64,000 nt of DNA from positions 5,084,001 to 5,148,000 of the forward strand of contig NC_079883.1 of NCBI RefSeq assembly GCF_029227915.1. Reading direction: 5' to 3'. Positions 1 through 11,647 of the stretch are shown piece by piece; position 1 is the stretch's first letter; each line of letters opens with the position of its first letter. The notes under the pieces were generated by a model. The model worked only from the letters and a program-made list of their open reading frames with translations, was not told the DNA's origin and made no database searches. Source of the DNA: Hydractinia symbiolongicarpus (lineage: Eukaryota > Cnidaria > Hydrozoa > Anthoathecata > Hydractiniidae). A program made the position numbers and the translations under genes.

Positions 1-344
1 TTGTCTATCGTACATTCTTCGGCAAGTTGTTGAATGTAGAAGATGAAACTTGTTTGAACGAGTTTTCGCGAACGTCTTCGACTTAATTAACTGCATTGTT
101 AATTCTTCGCGATCGAGATGATTTTCAATGCACATTGAGACCACCCGATCTGCACTTTGCGTTATTAACCTCACGCAAAGATGAGGACGGAACGATAGAA
201 CACAATGACAACACATTTTGCTTACTGCGCAAGTATGTACAGTACAAACGCAATTTGAACTTCATCTTGGTAAGGAATGGGGCGTGTAAATAAGTGCGAG
301 TTTTTCTTTTGTCGTTTTTTAAATATTGATCTTTTGTAAATATT
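1..344. other. Intergenic, no gene recognised
   Basis: AT-rich sequence. One open frame (96-293, plus) begins on TTG and shows no domain, signal peptide or splice signals, so it is treated as chance. Confidence 0.5.
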
Positions 345-1427
<1,083 letters not shown>

Positions 1428-1590
1428 GTGCGTGCTTTCTGATTTCATGAAATAAAAGATTAATAGAAATATTTATTCTTTTCACATCTTCCTGACAAAC
1501 ACAAAAAACAACTACGTCGAAACGTTGTGGCAATAAAAAGATGCTTTTTGTCTGAGGGTATCGTTTTTAATAGAGTCTAACTTATTCCAT

Positions 1591-1883
1591 ATCCCGAGGT
1601 TCAAGATGTGATCTAACTAAACCGAGATGCAGTCCTTCTCTAGCCAATTTAGCCAAGGTGACTCCATTCTCTAGCCAAATAGGCTTATTCTCTAGCAAAG
1701 GCGGCTCTTTCTCTAGCCAAGATGGCTCATTCTATAGCCAAAATGGCTCCTTACTCGTCAAGGTGGCTTTTTAATTCGACATGGGACTTTAATGCTGGCC
1801 AAGTCGGCCTTTTTTGTTGGCCGAGACGAGCTTTTCGCTGGCCAAAGTGGCCCTTTTGTTGTTAGATTAAATTGTCTCGGGAT
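1591..1883. mobile_element. MITE-like element with internal minisatellite
   Basis: The ends are inverted: ATCCCGAG at 1591-1598 and CTCGGGAT at 1876-1883. A second matching patch (ATCTAAC / GTTAGAT) lies just inside. The interior (about 1635-1860) is a degenerate tandem array with a 20-30 bp unit of the form TTCTCTAGCCAAnATGGCTC; about five units are tight and the rest diverged (GGCCAAAGTGGCC types). No coding potential was seen. A target-site duplication is not clear. Confidence 0.5.
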
Positions 1884-2099
1884 CCAAGCCGGCGTTAATT
1901 TGATATTAAGTTGCACACACAAATCGTAAATTATAACGATCGTTTATGAATGTTTTTGCGCTGCCAACTTCGATTATTCTAGCCACATTCACATTGCCGG
2001 AAAACCATTGTACATTTTCGTTTTATAGTTATAAGCCGAAAGATTGTAAAGTGAATTTTACAGCTAAAAGTTCGCGAGATGTTGAACTACTGTCAGATT

Positions 2100-2884
2100 C
2101 TTCCAGTTGCTAATAAATCCCCCAACCTCTGTACCACATAGCCTCCACATTCCTTGTTTTCTCCATTTTTCACTAAAGGTTTGGTAAGCTTAGTGAAAGT
2201 GTAGCATGCACTGTCTAAGCCAAATGGTAAAACTTTAATTTAAAAAATCTTGTTGTGTTATATTTATATTTTCATGCAATTATCTTCGTCACGAATAGAA
2301 ACATGGTGATAACCACTTTTTAAATCAAAAGTAGTAAAAAGTTTTCTTTTTCCAGATGCTGTCTAGCAATTTTTAGATCCTCGTATTTAAACCTTGGAAA
2401 ATTTAGATATTTGTTGTCATGCCTTAAGTCTCTGACTAATTTCAACTAATTGGATTGCAGCAAAATAGTATACTTTTCACCTCTTCGATGCAACCTTGAG
2501 GAAGAAGCTCGTTATGCTAGACGCGTTTTTTTCTGGCGTAGAAAGAAGGGTTAACACGTTAGCGTATCAACTTCTTACCTTTATCCAGGTTTTCTTGAGT
2601 CAATTCGAGGTTCCTGGTTGTAATTCCTTCCTCGATCTTAGTTAGGGTAGAATTAAGTTGCTGACAAAACTCGAATTGTGATCTTTTGCCTTTACTTTAT
2701 AGGTCCACAGCACGAGTCTTCAGTTTGATGTCATTGTGGAGGGCTTCGTTGTCTTTCCTATGTTTGGCCAAGAAATCGCGGCAATCTTCTCAGCTATTTT
2801 GGAAGTAACCGTCAGTGTTTGTTCTTGGTATTTTGAGAGGGCATTGTCTACAATGCTTTGAATTTTGTTCTCAATATCTTCCAT
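2100..2884 (-). mobile_element. Decayed DIRS-like (tyrosine-recombinase) retroelement
   Basis: Read on the minus strand, 2884 starts an ATG frame (MEDIENKIQSIVDNALSKYQ) resembling the first ORF of DIRS elements, with a later IEEGITTRN..GKKLI patch. Between about 2520 and 2120 come reverse-transcriptase pieces in shifting frames: LRHDNKYLNFPRFKYEDLK, DLKSGYHHVSIRDEDN and VLPFGLDSACYTFTKL. This order and the GYHH and LPFGL..AC motifs are typical of DIRS or Ty3-like RT. Several frameshifts and stops are present and the part between ORF1 and RT is compressed, so this is an inactive, internally deleted remnant. Confidence 0.75.
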
Positions 2885-5804
2885 GTCGATTCACAACGGG
2901 TTAACAATAACAGCTTGTTGTGAGAGAGAAAGAACAGTATTAAACTGTTTAATATATATTAGAAGCACGTCTAACAGCGCATGCGCGTAATTTACGCACT
3001 GATTGCAGTGAAGAATCCGAAAAGAAACTTTATTTCCCGAAATCTTCGAAATCAGGAAACATCGCTTTCAAAGAAAAATATTTCGTTGATTTACTTAAGT
3101 TTTGTCTTCTTGTGCTGCTGTGTTAAATTTTTTTTAAATCGATCTGTTTTAGAATGTGAATAAATTCTTCATCGTTAATCATGTTATTTGCATAAGAAAG
3201 GAAAAAAGAGCATTCCCTTACTTGTCTTGAAATGCCATATCGCTAAATTCATAGAATGTGTTGACATTAGTTTGCGCGCGCTTTCCTTTTGCGTAAGGTC
3301 ATAGCTCAAGTTACCGGCTGCCGTTCTCGTGCCATTTCCCTTGTTGCCGTCATCTATGCTGCCGTTTTCTTTACGTAAAGTTGCTAATAGAGTCACGGGG
3401 GTTGATTTCTCTTCCAACTTTTTTAAGTTATTTTTTAGAAGAACAATCCTGTTTTCTCACAGTAGCATTGTGTGTTATATTGTTGTGGAGAAGGGGTGTC
3501 ATAATTAGTTCGGTACCAGTGGAAGGGTGAGTATTTCAAAAGGGAATTTGAGCAAATAAAGAAAATAGGGTTGGTAAAAAATAACAAGTTTTTGGGCAAA
3601 ATGATGTGGATTCTTTACAGCACATTATGTTGAGCCCAGTCTTGTATGAAATACCTTTTTAGTTTCCTCGTATCCTCGTACAGCTTTAAAAACTACCTTC
3701 TGCTTTGGTTTTTCGTTTTTAATCTCTGATGTAAAGAGTCTAATCTTTAATTCCACAGTTTTTTTTGTTCCAAATATAGTTATTAAATCTGCCTTCTGAT
3801 AGCTGTAATCATCCATACGTTTTTGCAGGTTACTTTCATCTCTCTTCTCCCCCATCTTTTTTTTACTCGAATAATTCGTATGTAATAGTACCATTTGACA
3901 CATTGCAGCGGTTCCTATTTTACATGCATGTAGAATAGATACGTACTGTTTATTACCCTTTTTTTGCTCATTTTTTTGACTTTTTTGTAACACTACCAAG
4001 TCTCATCATATTTTTATCCAGTTGTACCCAGTTCAGTATGGAAGTTACTCTGTAATAGCTTCGAATTTGTTTGGTGTGACTCCTAAAAACAAGAACAAAA
4101 ATTCATAGAATATAGTTATAAACGTACTTCCCAACCCTGTTAAAGCGTGAAAGAGAGTGGGGGAGGTGTGAACGTCTGGTGGCTTGTGGTACGACCTAAA
4201 ATGCGGGTGATTAAATAAATTAATAAATTCTGTGAATATTAACGTTAAGCTTTGCTGACGTCAGCATTTTTATTAAAACTAAAGTTTTTAAAGATCTGTT
4301 ATTTGGCATATATTTTTGACGAATTTTGCTTAAAAATATTTAAATGAATTATATTGAAAAAATTATTCAAACTAGACTTCATTCTCCAACTTAAGAAAAT
4401 ACTTCAAGAAAATACTAGCTCACTTATAGGTGCGGCTTAAATCGTAGGGAGTAGCAAAGAGCACAATCTTTTAGAACCTTTTATCACGTGCGAATCCTAA
4501 TTATAGAACTTCACGAGACAGTGGTTTTTTTTCTGAAATTATATTAGATTGTTCTTGTCCCTCACAACGTTTGACCCTGGTTATGGTTACTCAGCCCCCC
4601 CTTACTCCCTTCTCCAACTGAAATAGGGTTAGAGTCAGTTGAAATAATAAAAATATTTCACTCTTACCTTTATAAACAACCAGTACGTCAAGATGACTAA
4701 AAAAAACATTTACTTTTAAAGGAGAGGCGAACAAGAAACTATTTTGTGGTAGCCAGAAAATAAATTTTAAGCGAGGGAGAAATATATTTAGATTTCTAAA
4801 TCCTAAAATCTGCTAAGATAACTACTATAATACCAAATAAAAAACTATATTTCACGACTAACTACCTAATATATCTTTCTAACTACATTTGTAAAGAAAT
4901 TAAATGGCTGTATGGGGTGAAAATAAGTAGATTTTAAATGTACTTTTTAGTAAACATCAAAAATAACATCTTTTATTTGAGATAACCAAGAATATTTTAC
5001 GTACTATAGTAGTAACAGCTTTTTATAACCTTCGTTTAAACTTTTTTGAACTAAAGAAATATCTATCATAACCAACAACAATATTTTTTTCATGTTTCGA
5101 GCCCTTTTCCACAACATACTACCAAGGTTTGTTATCATGAGATGGCGCAAAATTTGAATAAATATACAGACCGTAAACCTAACAAATCGAACGTGCAATA
5201 TGGTGGCTTCATCTTTCTTCCTTGGTTTTTCACTTTCTTTATCTTTACTCGCTATTTTATTGGCAAGTGAAGTAGTACAAAATAATAGAAATATGTTCTT
5301 TACATGTTGTTCAACATTTTTGCCATTTTGATCTTCAACTTTTTCTTATTAAATCACTTTGTGTACATTGACCCCGTGACCATCACAATAGAGAAATATA
5401 TTCCATTGTTTTTTAACTTATTTTAAACTTATTTTAAATACTCAATTATAAATAATTTACCACTCACAAAAATGTAAACAAAATGATGTATGGTTATGGA
5501 ACAGGCGAGCAAGTCAATCAGTCTGGTCTTTAAAATCAACACTTTTCATAAACTTTTATTCAGCAGCCGTGCCGCAGCGCAGTTCGCCTCTCCTTTAAAA
5601 GTTATCATATTTTTTTCCATAATTAGAAGCAGACGGAAAGCGGAAGAAGGTGGAAATGGGGAAAAAATTACACCTAGAAACTCCTAGTATTTTTATACCA
5701 GAAAACAACACCGCATTCCGTTTAACGTCTTAAGCTTAATAAATAAAGCGGACGCTTTTGTGTTCGTCCGAAATGTCCATGCGGGGTTCAAAGAACGTGA
5801 CTAC
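2885..5804. other. AT-rich intergenic region
   Basis: No gene recognised. The minus-strand frames at 3184-3417 (77 codons; a GTAAGG donor lies near 3222 but there is no good acceptor) and 3625-3999 (Lys-rich) could be exons of an unknown gene, but there is no homology to support this. The rest is low-complexity AT-rich sequence. Confidence 0.4.
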
Positions 5805-5864
5805 CTTCGTTCCCATTTTTTTAGTCTTTTTCATATCATAAAGGCAAAAACCCTGGGGATGAAG
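5805..5864. mobile_element. MITE family A, 60-bp hairpin copy
   Basis: The inverted ends are CTTCGTTCCCA and GGGGATGAAG, with inner arms TCTTTTTCATATCAT and AAAGGCAAAAACC. This is a complete short member of the family whose consensus end is CCTCGTCCCCAGG; its nearest relative in the window is 29940-29998. Confidence 0.7.
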
Positions 5865-6533
5865 AGATACGTGCTCATCCGTCCACAGGGCATCTTTTAT
5901 CTTTTCTGACATCGGGACGGCGATGTTCGCCTCACCGTCTCGGTTATAGAAAAGAGGCAACAGGAGCTGGGATGTTGGTACAGATTTGTAGCTTGTTTCC
6001 ACCTCTTAAATATATTTCATCGGTATATCATAATATTGCGTGGTTAATGGCACGAGAAAAATGCGCGGGTAGTGTAAAAACAGCTATAGATAGTGTTTGC
6101 TGATTCATCTATGCCCAATTATGTGTAGTCTGTTTTTTAGATCTACCTGCTACAGGCGAGGTCCTATAAATTGACCGTGTCTGTCTTCCATAACCTTTTC
6201 TTAGGATTGGACAGGTAACAAATGAGAGTCTCGAGTGTCACGGAGTCAGTTTTACAAGAAAAAAAATAATTACGGTTAAATAATAAAAAAAAGGAGTTAA
6301 AATGGTTTAAAAGTAAAGATTTTGGAACTTTTCTGAGGAGAGGATTGTTTTTTCTTAAGTTTTGCACAAAGACAAGGAACAGAAAAAATGTCCTTTTTTC
6401 TGTAGAACGGATTGTATTGTTCAAAACATGTGTTAATTAATAAATCCAGACAGGTCCATTGGATTTCCGCTTGTTAACCAGGAGCGATTATTGTTCACGA
6501 GTGAGATCAATGTTGTGGAATTCATGATACTTA
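5865..6533. other. Intergenic, nothing recognised
   Basis: AT-rich sequence with no supported gene or repeat. The minus frame 6164-6424 has no domain features. Confidence 0.4.
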
Positions 6534-6642
6534 TCTATATTATAATGCCCGCATACGTCTGTCCGTCCGTCTGTCTGTCACGCTAAATGGTAGCTTAGCT
6601 GCGACGGGCGAACCCGTGGATTTTTCCACGGGCAACGACTAG
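6534..6642 (+). mobile_element. Short non-autonomous Helitron (109 bp)
   Basis: The left end is TCTATATTATAATGCCCG and the interior has the (GTCTGTCC)n-like run common in animal Helitron derivatives. Near the right end an 8-bp stem CCCGTGGA / TCCACGGG (6613-6620 with 6625-6632, TTTT loop) is followed by six bases and the terminal CTAG. The element sits between A6533 and T6643, the A|T insertion rule of Helitrons, with no target duplication. It is too short to encode Rep/helicase, so any movement would depend on an autonomous relative. Confidence 0.85.
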
Positions 6643-8727
6643 TTAATTCATATAACTTTTGGATTAACGAATTCAAAAATATCTTAAATTTACAAAAACA
6701 CAAACATTTTAAGATCAGATTGTTTCTTGAACCACTCCCTCTAATGTAAATTACATGTTTACTTATGCGTGTGTGTTTCTTTCTTTCGGCAGGCAGGCAG
6801 GAAAAAGATTACAAGCGCTGTATAATTTCAATTAGACATATTATTAATACTCATATTCTGTTCAAAACTGTAGCCGAATCGCTAATTCATTCTAAATTTG
6901 TGCGAAACAGAGATGTTCGGGATACGTTTGACGAAAATCTGAGGACCGGAATATGCAGCGACACTAACTTACTGCCTTCTAGAAATAGAATATAACTGCG
7001 AATTAAGTTCTACCGGTTATAATATGTTCGAAAAACACCGGATCGAATAGGGTTAACAACGTAACTGGAAACCTATATGTCTACATCCTTGAGAAGTGTT
7101 TTGAGGAAGAATACAAATTTTTTTTGTAAAGTAAATTTATTTAGAATGTTATACAAAATTGGAACTTGTTGTTAAAATAGTGATGGTAGCCCGGAGTCCC
7201 AATTTCAACCTTTGATTTGATTGGAATTACTTAGTGTATTTCAAACTTGGATAGTTGCTTTGCTATACAGAATGACTTTCATGTATCTGTAAATTGGTTA
7301 AAATATAATTAACCATAAACATAAGATTGAAAAAAAAAACAATTATTTGGAGGATTATATTAACCATTCTTCCTCCAAGGTTAATATAAACATGGACACA
7401 TTCCCAGGGTCAATTTCATGAAAATCAAGAGTAAAATCAGTTGTTGTCAGGCTGGTGATTTTAACAAAACAAATAAATATTATTAGCTATATTTTCTAAG
7501 TTTGAGCCATCACTGAATGTTGAGATGGTTTAAGGTTAGCCAGCCGTAAAAATTTCGGTAAAAGCTGTTGTACACAATTTCATGACTCCCTTTTTGTTAG
7601 GTGATGGAATTTTGGCATGATATTCGGTCAATTTTTCGATCATTAACATGGCTACCCTCCTCCCTACTTTAAGACATTTTCCCCGTTATTCGACCGTCCC
7701 CCCTACAATTAAGCCTGAAAGAGTAGCTGCATGTTTTTTTTTATAACCATAACGTTTATAAGCATATATAGACTCAGGGTTAGTGAAAAAATAAGCATAT
7801 TACAAGCATAACTGTGAGCCCTTGTTTTGCTGTAGACTTTTAGAATATTAGCATATTTTCAGCACATTGTATCATGTGCCCAATACAAGTTGGTAAAGTT
7901 CACACAGAGACAATGTGTTTGATTGCTTTAGTCATTTTTGTCTGTTTGTGTTTTAAGAAAAAACAGTGAAACTTTGTTCTTTATTTTGGTTATTGGGTTT
8001 GGAACGGTAACAGAAATAAGCATATTCCTAGCATAATGTGAGCATCTTTTGTAATTAACGCTAAGCATACCCGAGCCTGATTTCAAAAATTCATATGCTA
8101 ATAAAAAAAAATGTAGTTGGGATAGTTAAGTATATTGTTATTTCTCGAAAGATAGATGACATTTGATATCATTTAAAACTAACAGTCATGATTGATTGAT
8201 GTCTTATATTAACCCTATCTCACATCGTTTTGGATTCTTAATATCTGGGGCAGTTTAAATCAAGCCGCGCTTAATATATTGAATGCTTACTTACTTACTT
8301 ACTAAAGCCATGGTACCCCCAAATAATTTTCCAAGCAACAGTAATAAATTCAATTTTGTTTAAATCGCCAAAAAATGTCGTATCGCCATATCTGTGCAAC
8401 AAGGTCACATTTCAACAAGAATGTAAACGCCTAGCATAATTGTTGCATTCTACTTGCCTCCGTACAAAAACAATGCATTGAACTTGTCTGTCACATAGGG
8501 CGCTAAAGTTTAGGTAAATCAGTAAGTCAACAACAAATACCATATTTTAATATATTTGAAAATTATATCCAAAGAAACTGCATATACAAGTTAATACGAA
8601 AAAACGTTTTTTCTCTGACCATGCGCAAAAACAATGCAGCACTCTCACACACACGTAGCTGTATGCAGTCTACTTCTGACAAAGTTTTTAATGACAATAG
8701 CATCCTTTATAATATACATGTTACCAG
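6643..8727. other. Intergenic with diffuse repeats
   Basis: No gene recognised. 7780-8060 carries several loose copies of an AGCATAnnnnTAGCATAA..GTGAGC motif. A short (CTTA)n run lies at about 8283-8302. The plus frame at 8621-9181 is the antisense of SmD2. Confidence 0.4.
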
Positions 8728-9081
8728 TTATTCATCCGCTTTAGCACTCGCCAGTGGATTTGTTAACACCAATATTACTGAATCCCCTCGCAAAAACATT
8801 TTTGCAATGTATCTGTCCTTGTTGATCGGTTTAGGTTTTTTTCCCTTGCCTGTTTTGGGAATTTCATACCACATTTCTTTAACATTTTCTAATACCATAT
8901 TGCAATGTCTATCAAAAGCTTTAACACGACCAAGTAACTTTCTGTTATTTCTACAATTTATTAAAACTTGTGTATTATTTTTAACAGACTTCATCAAAAC
9001 ACGTAATGGACCTGCATTAAACTCCTCCTCTTCCCTTTGTTTTAACTCTTCAAATGTGAGCTCTGATTTGGGCTTGTTCAT
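8728..9081 (-). CDS. SNRPD2: Small nuclear ribonucleoprotein Sm D2
   Basis: A 117-residue protein matching SmD2 along its whole length (the human protein is 118 aa). It is one of seven Sm-ring subunits that bind the U-rich Sm site of U1, U2, U4 and U5 snRNAs. The start MNKPKSEL, the Sm1 segment ([21 protein letters not shown], split here as [10 protein letters not shown] and [11 protein letters not shown]), the Sm2 segment [13 protein letters not shown] and the basic loop GKGKKPKP are all present. I chose the ATG at 9081 because a strong acceptor (TTTTCTTAG at 9086) lies four bases upstream. The frame stays open far upstream, but that part does not match SmD2. Another model adds a tiny exon (9151-9141, ATG TTG TTT AT) across a 55-nt GTAAAG..TTAG intron and would give a start a few residues longer. 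The coding exon is otherwise intronless. It looks functional. Confidence 0.96.
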   Translation of the reverse strand: MNKPKSELTFEELKQREEEEFNAGPLRVLMKSVKNNTQVLINCRNNRKLLGRVKAFDRHCNMVLENVKEMWYEIPKTGKGKKPKPINKDRYIAKMFLRGDSVILVLTNPLASAKADE

Positions 9082-9151
9082 CAACCTAAGAAAACAAGAA
9101 TATATAGTTTTAGAATCAATGTCAGCTTTGTTTGCTTTACATAAACAACAT

Positions 9152-10667
9152 TTGCAAGGGCCGTTTTTAAGTCTAGTGTAACTTTTCGTTTCATTGTTTT
9201 CGTAAGAAAAAGTACAAAACGCAAACACACTACCAGAAAATTCTAGAAAAATCACAGATGGATCCATGTAAAAAGAAGAGTCCGCATTAAACTGGTTTCC
9301 TCTCCCACCTTCAGCTAAAGCAAAAATTAAAAGCGCAAAAATTAAAGGCACTCTTTATTTTTCATTTAGTAGAGATTTCAATTGAATGTGAACCCCCCAA
9401 ATCACAACATTACGTCATGGCAACTCATCTGTTATGATAGTAATTAGTATAAGGTGCAGCGAAACTTTAAAACCTAGTCTAAATAAAGCTACAATAGTCT
9501 ATTAAGATTTTTTATCTCCTAACAAGGCTATTAACATGGTTTTTGCTGCACAGTCACTGTATTAACACTGTATTAACATTCTATAAAAACATTCTATCAA
9601 ACTTATTTGTATTTTTAATTTCTTTTTGTACAATAAAGGCAACTTAATATCCTTAAACCTTTAAATTAGCTAGCTAGCTAGAGGTCTCCCAAAAATGCTT
9701 TTGGGACACTGTACTGTAGCTAGCTATAAGGCTGTAATTAGTAATTAATGCTTGGTTAAAGGTAATTTCATTTTATATTTAGATATTTAAAATTGTGTAG
9801 CTGCTTTGTGCATTATAAAGATATTGGCATTGGATTTTAAACTTGGATTTTTAGAGAGAAATTCTTGATTTTGGAAATACCTTACTGGATTTGGACTTGA
9901 ACTTTGTTTTTGGATTTTGTAAAGAAATGTTTAGGTTGTAATATTTGCGAAGATCTAGAGAGTTATAATCCATTGTCAAAATACTTGTCAAAACTCTACA
10001 ATGTTATCTATTCCTAAAGTGAAACTTAAGCTAGCAAAATAATCTGGCTTCTTCTCTATAATGGGTGTAAAAATTTTCAATACACTGCCCATAGAGATAT
10101 GGTGAACAGGTTCAGTCGCAAAATTTTAGGAATAGAGTCAATAGTCATTTTAATTGCAAATAATTTTTATTATTTTGATATTTTTATAATTTTGTTTTTC
10201 GATGATAATTACACTAATCTCCATGTTTGTCCCTTGATTCGTCTACTTAAACACTCCTATCTTCAAGTCTTTCATGAGTGGTATTAGAAAGAATACCTGT
10301 CTCTCTTCCGTGCTTTTGCTATTGCCCTATAATTTTTTTGTACGCTTCCCTTATTGAAAAATATCAAAAAGGGAAAAATGATGAGTTTAGTCTACTCTAG
10401 ACTAAAGTGGTATTCGATTTTTTGTTTTTCTATGTTATTTGTTTCAGTCACAATGTATATTTTACGTGATTTTTTGTTATATATACATGTCTTTATCTGT
10501 TTCTTTATCAGGACACGCAATTATAGCAGTAATTTATTACTAAAGTGTAAATCTTTATGATAAATAAATTACTCTGTGAAGCTTGTTTGAATTATTGGCA
10601 TAATAAGTTCCATTGCGGAAAAAGCTCTGGCGATTAACTCAACTATTACTCAGTCCACAAGAAGTCC
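9152..10667. other. Intergenic, includes an AGCT-rich palindromic patch
   Basis: No gene recognised. At about 9664-9727 AGCTAGCTAGCT-type sequence flanks a hairpin TCCCAAAA..TTTTGGGA, possibly a tiny foldback element. Similar TAGCTAGCTA tracts recur at 37.0-37.4 kb. The small plus frames 10099-10287 and 10354-10560 have no supporting features. Confidence 0.4.
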
Positions 10668-10777
10668 GTCAGCTGCCTCACGCTAAGTTCTAAAAAATCC
10701 TCATACGTTGTAAGAGCTGACAAGGAGTCAGTCAGCTGCCTCAAACTAAGTTCAAAAAAATCCTCATACGTTGTAAG
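10668..10777. repeat. Tandem duplication, 63-bp period
   Basis: Two copies of a segment starting GTCAGCTGCCTCA and ending ATCCTCATACGTTGTAAG, at 10668-10714 and 10731-10777, differing at only a few bases. Confidence 0.85.
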
Positions 10778-11053
10778 CGGCATAATTCAATCGTAAAAAT
10801 ATGTTTAAAGTTGATTAAATATATCCACTTCAGCGTTAAAATAATAATAAAAGACACTCAGTATCCCTACGTCCTACACGTGTATTTAATTGCTATTTCT
10901 AATTCATTAATAGATCAAAGCAATACGCTAAATAAATGTTGTCTGGTGCTATCCCGTTACTTAGATAAAAACATTACGAAGACCTAAACCACTAAGAGTG
11001 TATACAAAACTCGTTTCATTTTGTGTGTTTTGAGAGTTTTCTACTACGGCGTA
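10778..11053. other. Intergenic, nothing recognised
   Basis: AT-rich, no gene or repeat supported. Confidence 0.4.
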
Positions 11054-11647
11054 CAGTCAGGGAAATCCTCTTAATAAGCTGTACAGCTTAATTTAGATGT
11101 CAGCTTAATTAGGATGTATGATACAGTCTAATTAGGCGTTTTACAGCTTAGTTAAGATGTAAAAACTTTGGTCGTCTAAAACACACATTTAACTGAGTTT
11201 TAGCATCTAACTGAATAAATCCAATATTTACGTGCATATAAAATCTCCGATACATTAGTTTTTTCGTAGCACCCCGGAGATCCGCTAAATTTGAAGTTTT
11301 AAAAATATCTGCTTAATTAGGATGTATCACGTGACGTGACATCCTAACTAGGATGCAGTACAGCTTAAATAGACTATCGATAACAATGAACCATTGTTTA
11401 TAGTCCATATCTTTTGAACCCAGGGTGCTGGAAATACCGTTCTTCTTATATAATATAGTGGTCAAACTGACAATGAAAGAGCTGCAGCGGTGATTCTGCT
11501 AAAATTTAAATTTTTCGAGAAATCGGGGAAAAACTTTTTCTACCTCCTAATTTAGATGTATGTCACCTAATTAAGCTGTATGATATAGCTGTATAGCTTA
11601 TCTCCAAATTAAGCTATACAGCTTAATTAAGAGGATTTCCCTGACTG
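11054..11647. mobile_element. 594-bp MITE with ~44-bp terminal inverted repeats
   Basis: Both ends read CAGTCAGGGAAATCCTCTTA inward, followed by matching AAGCTGTAYAGCTTAATTT; about 44 bp pair with one indel and one mismatch. The interior repeats TTAATTAGGATGTAT / ACAGCTTAATTAAG-like words in both orientations, typical of subterminal transposase-binding repeats. No ORF lies inside and no convincing target-site duplication is visible, so the superfamily is unassigned. Confidence 0.85.

Noticed and set aside
5736-6002. 88-codon minus frame
   Set aside because: Spans a MITE family A hairpin and has no other support.
8728-9081. SmD2 as a processed retrocopy
   Set aside because: No frameshift, no poly-A tail and a good acceptor at the start; a short intron or trans-splice site explains the single exon better.
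8621-9181. 186-codon plus frame
   Set aside because: Antisense of the well-supported SmD2 gene.
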